Below are positions 57,359-64,000 of a stretch of 64,000 nt of DNA, one piece after another (the first letter of the stretch is position 1; every line of letters begins with the position of its first letter). The position numbers were made by a program, and so were the translations under genes. Under the pieces are notes generated by a model. The model searched no databases. It worked only from the letters and a program-made list of their open reading frames with translations, and was not told the origin of the DNA. Origin of the DNA: Muricoccus roseus (GTDB taxonomy: Bacteria; Pseudomonadota; Alphaproteobacteria; Acetobacterales; Acetobacteraceae); NCBI RefSeq assembly GCF_900141905.1, contig NZ_FQZF01000025.1, forward strand, positions 1 through 64,000, in the 5' to 3' direction.

Positions 57359-59652
57359 CCGAGTCTTCTTCCGCCCATCCGGCACATGACGTTCAGGCGC
57401 ATGACGTTCCGTGGCGGGACGGAAGCAGGCCTCTGCGCGTCCTGCATCTCTATCGCCGCTTCCATCCGGATTATACGGGCGACGGGATCTACTACACCCG
57501 CCTCATCCCCGAGATGGCACGCCTCGCGGTGGCGGGCGAGATCCTTGTCTATGAGACGAAGCCGGACCACGACGCCGCGACCGTCGAGCATGAGGGCGTG
57601 CCGGTCCACTATCTCGCCAATGCCATGGGCCGGGCGAGCATTCCGGCGCTGCTCGGCTGGCTCGCGCGCCATCTGCACCGCTACGACGTGATCCACCTGC
57701 ATTCGCACGTGGATCGCCTCTTCCTCTCCACGCTGTTCGCGCGCCTGCTTGGCCGGCGCGTCCTCTTCTCCTGCACGCTGAACGACAGCCCGACCGAGCT
57801 GCTCTCGGACTACCGTCCTTCCTACCGCCGCCTCGCGGCGCTGCTGATGCGCTCCATCGGCACTTTCGTGGTCATCAGCCCGCAGCTCATGCGCCTCGCG
57901 CGGCAGAGCACGGCGGCGCGCCGCCTGCGCTTCATCCCGCAGGGCGTCCGCCTGGACCGGCCGCCGGTCAGCGCAGCGGAGCGCCTCGCCGCTCGCCGCC
58001 TTCTCGGCCTCGAGCCAGACGACTTCATCGTGCTGAATGTCGGCTCGGTCTCCCGCCGCAAGAACGTCGCCTTCCTCGTGGAGGTGATGGCCCAGATGGA
58101 CGATCCCCGGGCCCGGCTCATCGTGCTCGGCCCCGTGCTGGAGGAGGACTACGCAGAGGAGATCCGCGCCGCCGCGTCCCGCCTGGGCAGCCGCGTCACC
58201 CTCGCCGGGTTCCGCGACGACCCGACGGAGTACTACCGCGCCGCCGATGCATTTGCATTCGCCTCGACCGCCGAGGGCTTCCCAAATGTGTTTCTTGAAG
58301 CCATGGCCTGCAACCTTCCGATCGTCACGCGCTTCTTACCCGGCCTCTCGGACTACATCGTTGACCATGGGCGCAGCGGCTTCCTCGCTCAGAGCGCCAG
58401 GGACTTCGCGGCAGCGTTGAAAGCGCTGCAGCAAGACCCCGCCATGGCTGCAGGTTTCGGTCTGGCGGGGCGCCGGTTCGCAGAACGCAACCTAGAGTTG
58501 CAGAAGGTCGCAGCGGCCTACTCCCAGCTGTACCGTGAGGAGAAGAGTCGCCTGCCCGAGCCATCATCCGCCTTCCCGGAGTTCAGCCTCCGCAGCGCCG
58601 GCGACGTGCGTGGCGCACCGGCCAGCATCGGGCTGCGCGAGTTCCGCCTGCCGACGAGTCAGCGGCCCTTGCTGCAGGTGGTCATCGACACCGAAGCCGA
58701 CTTCGACTGGGACAAGGGCACGGCCACGGATACCGGCCGCGTCTCCTCCATCACGGGTCTCCTCAGCGGCTTCGACCTCTTCCGCTCGCATGGCGTGAGG
58801 CCGGCGTTGGTGCTCGATTACCCCGTGGCCACGCAGGAGCCGAGCGTTGCCATCATCCGCAGCCTCGCCGCGGAGGGCTGCGAGCTTGGCGTCCATCTGC
58901 ATGGCTGGAGCACGCCGCCCGAGGTGGAGCTGCGTGACGACTGGCACTCCTTCTCGGGCAATCTCGGGCCGGCCCTCGAGCGCAGGAAACTCGAGGCCCT
59001 GACCGATCGCGTGGAGGCACTGCTCGGCCACCGGCCCCGCCTCTTCAAGTCGGGCCGCTACGGGCTCGGCCCCAGCACCATCGCCGCGCTGCAGGAGATG
59101 CGTTTCGAGATCGACCTCTCGATCTGCCCGGCTTACGACTTCTCCGGCATGGGGGGGCCGGATTTCTCGGCCTTCAGCGCTCATCCCGGATGGTTCGGCC
59201 GGGAGGGCGGATTGCTATCGCTGCCAACGACGGCGGGATGGCTGGGCGGACTCCGCCAGGAGGCCGCCAGGCTCCGCCCGCTCGTCGCCAGCCCCGTGGG
59301 CCGCGCACTTCAGCTGGACCGCCTCTCCGCCCGCGCCAACCTGCTCTACCCCATTCGCCTCTCGCCCGAAGGCAACGACCTCGCGGCGATGAAGGCGCTG
59401 ACGCGGCAATTGCATGCGGATGGGGTCCGGGTCTTCACCCTCAGCCTGCATAGCCCGACCTTTCAGCCCGGCAACACGGCCTATACGCGCTCCGCCGAGG
59501 ATGTGCGGGCCCTGCTCAGCCGTATCGACGGATATCTCGCCTTCTTTCGCTCCGAAATGGGCGGCGCGTTCTCGACGCCGGCCGGGATTCGAGCGGCCAT
59601 TCTCGGAAGCACCGCAGCAATGCCCGCGGCGATGGAGCGCGTGCCCGCATGA
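57355..59652 (+). CDS. Fusion: GT4 glycosyltransferase plus polysaccharide deacetylase-like domain
   Basis: 765 aa. Residues ~20-395 are a GT4 enzyme ('FHPDYTGDGIYYTRLIPEM', VLNVGSVSRRKNVAFLVEVM, TAEGFPNVFLEAMACNLP). Residues ~430-690 are a NodB/WalW-like deacetylase-like domain: DTEADFDWDKG (motif 1 region), GVHLHGW (H-x-H), FKSGRYGLGP. Thus one chain could both add and de-N-acetylate (or read) a sugar. The 58240-58560 stretch has visibly more A/T at third positions than the surroundings, near the domain junction. Overlaps the upstream glycosyltransferase by 4 bases. Confidence 0.85.
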   Translation: MTESSSAHPAHDVQAHDVPWRDGSRPLRVLHLYRRFHPDYTGDGIYYTRLIPEMARLAVAGEILVYETKPDHDAATVEHEGVPVHYLANAMGRASIPALLGWLARHLHRYDVIHLHSHVDRLFLSTLFARLLGRRVLFSCTLNDSPTELLSDYRPSYRRLAALLMRSIGTFVVISPQLMRLARQSTAARRLRFIPQGVRLDRPPVSAAERLAARRLLGLEPDDFIVLNVGSVSRRKNVAFLVEVMAQMDDPRARLIVLGPVLEEDYAEEIRAAASRLGSRVTLAGFRDDPTEYYRAADAFAFASTAEGFPNVFLEAMACNLPIVTRFLPGLSDYIVDHGRSGFLAQSARDFAAALKALQQDPAMAAGFGLAGRRFAERNLELQKVAAAYSQLYREEKSRLPEPSSAFPEFSLRSAGDVRGAPASIGLREFRLPTSQRPLLQVVIDTEADFDWDKGTATDTGRVSSITGLLSGFDLFRSHGVRPALVLDYPVATQEPSVAIIRSLAAEGCELGVHLHGWSTPPEVELRDDWHSFSGNLGPALERRKLEALTDRVEALLGHRPRLFKSGRYGLGPSTIAALQEMRFEIDLSICPAYDFSGMGGPDFSAFSAHPGWFGREGGLLSLPTTAGWLGGLRQEAARLRPLVASPVGRALQLDRLSARANLLYPIRLSPEGNDLAAMKALTRQLHADGVRVFTLSLHSPTFQPGNTAYTRSAEDVRALLSRIDGYLAFFRSEMGGAFSTPAGIRAAILGSTAAMPAAMERVPA

Positions 59653-59926
59653 GAGGGGACCGACTGGCGTGGCCGCTTCCCTCCGCCATCAGCGCCGCGA
59701 ATGCACAACCTGTGGTAGCAGGCAGGCAACCGGACGGCGCAGGATCGCGAGTTCCGAGACCGGATCAGCGCCGGGCCAGATCCTGGACAGTGCCGTCGGT
59801 CACTTTCCGTCGTGCGCGTGTCCATCAATAGAGTCTCGAAGTGACGGCGTCGTCAACATTGGCCCATGTTAGTTTCGAATGGGCAAGGGCCGCAATCCGA
59901 GGGCCCGGATATGGGAGGAGAGGAAT
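59653..59926. promoter_or_regulatory. Intergenic region with AACAT-N6-ATGTT dyad upstream of the Crp/Fnr gene
   Basis: No convincing gene. It contains a perfect inverted repeat AACAT/ATGTT (59855-59859 and 59866-59870, 6-base spacer), about 57 bases before the chosen start of the Crp/Fnr-family gene; a possible operator, perhaps autoregulatory. Confidence 0.35.
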
Positions 59927-61030
59927 ATGGGTTCTTCCATCCTGCGCACTCTAAGCGCGCATAGCGGGTTCAGCTTTCCCGTCGCCCTTGCCGGCCTCGC
60001 CATCCTGCGTCTTCGTCCGCATCCCGGGGGAACGGCGATCCGGACGGTCAGCGGCCCGGACGAACACCGGGCCGCGCCGACAGCTCGCCTCGGCCGGCTC
60101 GGCCGAGACTGGCACCGCATCACGAAGGCGCCGAAGCCGGCGAGCCTTCCCCGTCCGCGCCTGGTCCTCCGGCCCCTTCCCGCCCCCGGCACGGATCAGC
60201 CGGCCGAGCGGGCGGAAGCCGACAACCAGGCGGTCTCCTTCGGGCCGGAGGCCGAGATCTACCGCCAGGGGAGCCCGGTCCATCATTGGTATGAGGTCGT
60301 CTCCGGGGCGGTCCGGGCTGTGCTGCACGGCGCGGACGGGCGCCGGCAGATCGTGAGCTTCCATTTCCCCGGCGACCTCTTCGGCTTCGACGACGTCGCG
60401 GGGGTCCATGGCCTCACGGTGGAGGCGGCGGCGGAGCACGAGACGGTGGTCCTGCGCCACGGCCGGGCCCGCCTCGACGCGCTGGCGGCCGGCGATCCTT
60501 CGGTCGCTTCGTGGCTGGGCGTGCTCAACCAGCAAAGGCTGGGGCATGCGCACGGGCATCTCATGCTCCTGGGGCGCAAGTCCTCGGCCGAGCGGCTGGC
60601 CAGCTTCCTGCTCGAGATGCGCGCGCGGCTGCCGCCTTCCCCGGTCGAGACGCCGACGTCCTACAGCCTGCCGATGGACCGGACCGACATCGCGGACTAC
60701 CTCGGCATTACCCTCGAGACGGTATGCCGGACGCTGCAATCGCTCCGGCGCAGCGGGGTGATCGAGCTTTGCGGGCACCGGCGTGTGCGCATCCTGGACC
60801 TGCGCCAGTTGATGCGGCTGAGCGGCGATCCCGCTGCCGAAGCTCCGGCGGCGGTGTCGGTGGAGCTTGCCCGGACCGGCCATGTTCCGCAGGCCGCGAC
60901 GCATGAGCGTGCCGCCGGCCATCGGAGTGCCTCCAGCGTTCCGCGCCCGCCTGCGGCTCGGACCAGGGAGAGCCGCCCGACCCTGCCCCGGGCCCAGCTC
61001 GGCGGAGTGGTGGGCTTCCGGATCCGATGA
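59927..61030 (+). CDS. Crp/Fnr family transcriptional regulator (FixK-like) with extended termini
   Basis: 367 aa from the ATG at 59927 (strong GGAGAGG SD). Cyclic-nucleotide-binding-fold domain about residues 95-215 ('YRQGSPVHHWYEVVSGAVRAV', HFPGDLFGFD), then the HTH_Crp domain with MDRTDIADYLGITLETVCRTLQ. The recognition helix has E-T-V-C-R where FNR/FixK usually have E-x-x-S-R. No N-terminal FNR-type Cys cluster. A ~90-residue basic N-terminal extension and a ~70-residue basic tail are unusual; the true start may be further in. Confidence 0.82.
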   Translation: MGSSILRTLSAHSGFSFPVALAGLAILRLRPHPGGTAIRTVSGPDEHRAAPTARLGRLGRDWHRITKAPKPASLPRPRLVLRPLPAPGTDQPAERAEADNQAVSFGPEAEIYRQGSPVHHWYEVVSGAVRAVLHGADGRRQIVSFHFPGDLFGFDDVAGVHGLTVEAAAEHETVVLRHGRARLDALAAGDPSVASWLGVLNQQRLGHAHGHLMLLGRKSSAERLASFLLEMRARLPPSPVETPTSYSLPMDRTDIADYLGITLETVCRTLQSLRRSGVIELCGHRRVRILDLRQLMRLSGDPAAEAPAAVSVELARTGHVPQAATHERAAGHRSASSVPRPPAARTRESRPTLPRAQLGGVVGFRIR

Positions 61031-61061
61031 GGAGGGCACGCGGGCCGCGGCGCGGGGGGCT

Positions 61062-61098
61062 GGGCAGCGCCCCGGTCTGCCTGACCGGGGCACTGCCC
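61062..61098. terminator. Bidirectional terminator between convergent genes
   Basis: GGGCAGCGCCCCGGT (61062-61076) pairs with ACCGGGGCACTGCCC (61084-61098), 15 bp with one mismatch and a 7-base loop, between the Crp/Fnr gene and the hydrolase gene. Confidence 0.75.
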
Positions 61099-61865
61099 TA
61101 GAGAGGCTCGCCGGAGGGGAGGAATCCCTCGAGCACCGCGGCGAAGCCCTCGGGCTGGTCGGCATGCACCCAGTGCCCTGCGCCCTTCACCGTCACGAAG
61201 CGCGCGGCGGGAAAGAGGTCGCGGATGACGGGGCGGTTCTCCGGCCGGATATAGGTGGAGTGCTCCCCGGCCACGAAGAGCACCGGCCCTTCGAAGCGCG
61301 CCTCCTCCGGCGAGGACCAGCCGAGGATGGCGGGCATGGAGGCGCCGATGCCCTCCAGCCCGATCCGCCAGCCCGAGGCATCCGGCTTTCGATTGGTTAG
61401 GATGAAGGCGCGCACGCCCGCATCGGGCTCCGCGGGGGCGAGCAGCGCATCGGCCTCGGCACGGGCAGTGCCAGGCGGCACCGCACGCATCGCCGCCACC
61501 AGCTCGGTCCAGCGCGGCGGATAGGCATAGGGCGCAACGTCGGAGATCACCAGCCGCGCGACGTGCTCCGGCGCTGTGAGGGCCAGCATCATCGCGGCCT
61601 TGCCCCCCATGGAATGGCCCATGACATCGGCCCGGGCGATCCCGCGCGCGTCGAGGCTTTCCACCACGGCCGCCGCCATGAAGCAGTAATCGACCGCCGC
61701 GGCATGCGGACTGGCGCCGTGGTTCGGCAGGTCGAAGGCGACCACGCGCCGCCCGCCCGCCGCCAGCCGCCGCTGCAGGGCGCCGAAATTTCGCGCCTGG
61801 CCGAACAGCCCGTGCAGGAGGATGAGCGGACGCCCTTCCCCCAGTTCGATCGCGTTGAGGATCAT
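61098..61865 (-). CDS. Alpha/beta hydrolase (YbfF-like esterase)
   Basis: 255 aa. Oxyanion HG in LILLHGLFGQARNFG, nucleophile Ser85 in GHSMGGKA, and catalytic His in KGAGHWVHADQP. Resembles the YbfF/esterase subgroup acting on short acyl esters or acyl-CoA thioesters. The ATG at 61865 is chosen; it begins 10 bases after the upstream transporter stop, so the pair is probably co-transcribed. Confidence 0.88.
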   Translation of the reverse strand: MILNAIELGEGRPLILLHGLFGQARNFGALQRRLAAGGRRVVAFDLPNHGASPHAAAVDYCFMAAAVVESLDARGIARADVMGHSMGGKAAMMLALTAPEHVARLVISDVAPYAYPPRWTELVAAMRAVPPGTARAEADALLAPAEPDAGVRAFILTNRKPDASGWRIGLEGIGASMPAILGWSSPEEARFEGPVLFVAGEHSTYIRPENRPVIRDLFPAARFVTVKGAGHWVHADQPEGFAAVLEGFLPSGEPL

Positions 61866-61875
61866 CGCCTCCCCC

Positions 61876-62736
61876 TCATCCCCGCACGGCCAGGGCAACG
61901 CTCGCCGCGATCAGCGCGCCGCCCAGCCAGACATCCCAGCCCACAGTCTCGCCAAGCCAGAGGGCGCCGCCGGCCACGCCCAGCACGGGCACCAGCATGA
62001 ACCCCACCGACGCCACGGTGGAGGGCAGGCGCCGCCCCGCCTCGATCACGCTCCAGGTGCCGATCGGCGCCGCGAGCAGCCCGATGAAGGCGGCGTGCGG
62101 CCAGGCGCCGGGGCCGATTCCTCCATGCGGTTCCCGGATGAGCGCGAGGGGCAGCAGGACCAGCGTGCCGGCCGCGAAACAGAAGGGCAGCAGCTCCATC
62201 ATCGGCCGCGTTGGCGGCAGGCGGCGCGTGATGACGATGGCGATGCTCCATCCCAGCGCCGCCGCCATCAGCATGGCATTGCCCGCCAGCACCCCCGGAT
62301 CGGCCCAGTCCACCGCCCAGGGGCCGATCAGCACCACGGCCCCGGCCAGGCCCATCCCCGCCGCCGCCCAGCGCCAGGCCGAGACCCGTTCCCCCAGCAC
62401 GAGGACCGAGAGCGGCACCAGCCAGAAGATCGTGACGTTGGACAGCACGGCGATCCGCCCGGCCGGCAGCACGGCCAGGGCCAGGTGGGTCAGGGCGAAG
62501 AAGGCGCCGAGCTGGAGGAAGCCGACGGCGAGCACCGTCGGCCAGTCCCGCCGGCCGGGCCAGCGCAGCCGCGCCATGGCCAGCAGGACCAGTGCCGTGA
62601 GAAGCGCCGCGAGCCCCGCGCGGCTGACGGCGAACCAGGCCGGCGTGGCATCCCGCAGCGCGTCCTTGGTGATGGGCCAGACCCCGCCGAAGAGAAGGAC
62701 GGCGATGGCGAGGAGCCGCAGGTCGCGGGGGTTCAC
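61876..62736 (-). CDS. EamA family (DMT superfamily) transporter
   Basis: 286 aa, 10 predicted TM helices in two EamA repeats (about 5-140 and 150-285), with 'FFALTHLALAVLPAGRIAVLSN' in repeat 1 and the matching 'GTWSVIEAGRRLPSTVASVGFML' in repeat 2. Presumably exports a small metabolite or amino acid. Lies 9 bases downstream of the quinone oxidoreductase gene. Confidence 0.88.
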   Translation of the reverse strand: MNPRDLRLLAIAVLLFGGVWPITKDALRDATPAWFAVSRAGLAALLTALVLLAMARLRWPGRRDWPTVLAVGFLQLGAFFALTHLALAVLPAGRIAVLSNVTIFWLVPLSVLVLGERVSAWRWAAAGMGLAGAVVLIGPWAVDWADPGVLAGNAMLMAAALGWSIAIVITRRLPPTRPMMELLPFCFAAGTLVLLPLALIREPHGGIGPGAWPHAAFIGLLAAPIGTWSVIEAGRRLPSTVASVGFMLVPVLGVAGGALWLGETVGWDVWLGGALIAASVALAVRG

Positions 62737-62745
62737 CCGCCGCGC

Positions 62746-63750
62746 TCAGCCGAGCGTCAGCACGATCTTGCCGATATGCGCGCTGCTCTCCATCAGCCGG
62801 TGCGCCTCGGCCGCCTCGTGCAGCGGGAAGGTGGCGTGAATGCGCGGCCCGCAGCGCCCGGCCGAGAGCACGGGCCAGACCCGTTCCTCCAGCGCGCGGG
62901 CGATGGCGCCCTTCTCGGCCGTGCTGCGGGGGCGCATCGTGCTGCCGGTAACGACCAGGCGCTTGAGCATGATCGGGCGGATATCCGCCTTCTCCACCTC
63001 GAATCCCCCCATCAGGGCGATGATGACCAGCCGCCCGTCCGTACCCAGGACGCGCAGGTTCTTCTGGAAATAGGCGGCGCCGATCATGTCGAGCACGACG
63101 TCGGCGCCGCGGCCGCCCGTCACCCGCTTCATCTCCTCGGCGAAGTCCTGGGTCCGGTAGTCGAAGGCCTCCTCCGCCCCGAATTCCAGGCAGGCCTTCA
63201 CCTTCTCCGGGCTGCCGGCCGTGGCGAAGGCACGGGCGCCGAATTCGCGGGCGAGCTGGAGCGCGGTGGAGCCGATGCCGGAGGTGCCGCCATGCACCAG
63301 CATCACCTCGCCCCTGGCCAGCCGGCCATGGCCGAAGAGATTGGCCCAGACGGTAAAATAGGTTTCCGGCACCGCCGCCGCGCGCACGGCGTCATAGCCC
63401 TCCGGCCAGGGCAGGCATTGCGCGGCGGGGGCGACGGCGAATTCGGCATAGCCGCCGCCATTGGCCAGGGCGCAGACCCGGTCGCCCAGGCGGAAGCGCG
63501 TGACGCCCGCGCCGACCGCCGCCACCTCGCCGGCCACCTCCAGCCCGATCACGGGGCTCGCGCCCTTGGGCGGGGGATAGAGGCCCTTGCGCTGCTGCAC
63601 ATCCGGGCGGTTCACCCCGGCGGCCATAACCCGGATCAGCACCTCGTCCTCCGCCGGGCGCGGCAGGGGGCCGGTGGCGGGCACCAGAACCTCCGGCGCG
63701 CCGCCCTCGCCATGGGCGATATAGGTCATGGTCTCGGGCAACTGCGGCAT
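62746..63750 (-). CDS. NAD(P)H quinone oxidoreductase (zinc-free MDR, PIG3/QOR-like)
   Basis: 334 aa medium-chain reductase. N-terminal 'VLIRVMAAGVNRPDVQQRKGLYPPPKGAS' catalytic domain, cofactor motif MLVHGGTSGIGSTALQLARE, and no structural or catalytic zinc Cys set, as in the PIG3/quinone reductase branch (TIGR02824-like). Start ATG 63750. First of a three-gene leftward run with the EamA transporter and hydrolase. Confidence 0.9.
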   Translation of the reverse strand: MPQLPETMTYIAHGEGGAPEVLVPATGPLPRPAEDEVLIRVMAAGVNRPDVQQRKGLYPPPKGASPVIGLEVAGEVAAVGAGVTRFRLGDRVCALANGGGYAEFAVAPAAQCLPWPEGYDAVRAAAVPETYFTVWANLFGHGRLARGEVMLVHGGTSGIGSTALQLAREFGARAFATAGSPEKVKACLEFGAEEAFDYRTQDFAEEMKRVTGGRGADVVLDMIGAAYFQKNLRVLGTDGRLVIIALMGGFEVEKADIRPIMLKRLVVTGSTMRPRSTAEKGAIARALEERVWPVLSAGRCGPRIHATFPLHEAAEAHRLMESSAHIGKIVLTLG

Positions 63751-63934
63751 CGAACGGGCCTCCTCCGGGCGGGGCGGGAAGGTCGTCGCGGGGGCAGGCC
63801 CCGTCAAGCGCGCGGGCGTCGGCCGGGGCGGCACCGATCCGTGAGGCCCGGCATGGCTCGCCCGGCCTTGCGCGGAAACGCCCCAGGGGCGACCATTGGA
63901 CCACCCCATGGAACGCGAGAGGAACGAAGGCCCT

Positions 63935-64000
63935 ATGCGCCCGGCCGCGCCGCGCCGCAGCCTCCTCGCCGCGCTCACCCCCCTTCTCGGCGGCCCCTTC
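63935..64000 (+). CDS. Start of a probable secreted protein (truncated by window end)
   Basis: Twenty-two codons are visible, MRPAAPRRSLLAALTPLLGG..., resembling a signal peptide with a twin Arg and hydrophobic core. SD-like GAGAGGAACGAAGG upstream. The product cannot be identified. Confidence 0.4.
   Translation, partial: MRPAAPRRSLLAALTPLLGGPF

Noticed and set aside
59649-59831. 60-residue frame overlapping the GT4-deacetylase stop as ATGA
   Set aside because: Composition is basic and low-complexity with no hydrophobic core or domain; overlap alone is weak evidence.

Overview
The window is very GC-rich with strong GC3 bias and dense, overlapping genes. Protein content (XrtA/PEP-CTERM exopolysaccharide locus, OpgGH, FkbM, FixK-like Crp, 2H phosphoesterase) suggests an alphaproteobacterium, most likely Acetobacteraceae/Roseomonas-like. 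That placement is inference; no rRNA or tRNA is visible.

Layout. 1-1.7 kb: a lower-GC orphan gene and an IS5-type transposase N-terminal remnant. 1.7-12.1 kb: housekeeping and metabolism (a racemase-like protein without catalytic cysteines, a degenerate TauD-like protein, an M20 peptidase, a small secreted protein, opgG-opgH-2H phosphoesterase, a lactate-permease-like transporter, an AlkA-type glycosylase and an XRE regulator). 12.1-59.7 kb: one large exopolysaccharide/PEP-CTERM island. 59.9-64 kb: Crp/Fnr regulator, hydrolase, EamA exporter, quinone oxidoreductase and the start of one more gene.

The heart of the island is a 355-base, AT-richer divergent region (31697-32051). Leftward runs sugar transferase - prsK - prsR - prsT - O-ligase - small membrane protein - glycosyltransferase - 724-aa secreted alpha-toroid protein. 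Rightward runs polysaccharide export lipoprotein - chain-length protein - tyrosine autokinase - outer-membrane beta-barrel - AAA ATPase - deacetylase - FemAB - glycosyltransferase - exosortase A (fused to an EpsI-like domain). A single PEP-CTERM substrate gene faces exosortase across a strong terminator and has an excellent sigma-54 promoter, matching the sigma-54 activator PrsR. Further accessory genes (amidotransferase, flippase, epimerase, FkbM, BioF2-like acyltransferases, several GT2/GT4 enzymes, a GT4-deacetylase fusion) flank it on both sides.

Two observations stand out. (1) Two distant genes, the 724-aa protein ending the prs operon and a 1584-aa RTX-tailed protein, share the same ~670-residue module, which looks like a RIFT-barrel plus alpha-toroid carbohydrate enzyme: one periplasmic copy and one apparently type I-secreted copy fused to ~15 tandem repeats. 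(2) A 17-base imperfect dyad (TGTAAG-N5-CCGACA type) recurs in only three upstream regions, all belonging to exopolysaccharide genes; I propose it as the PrsR operator.
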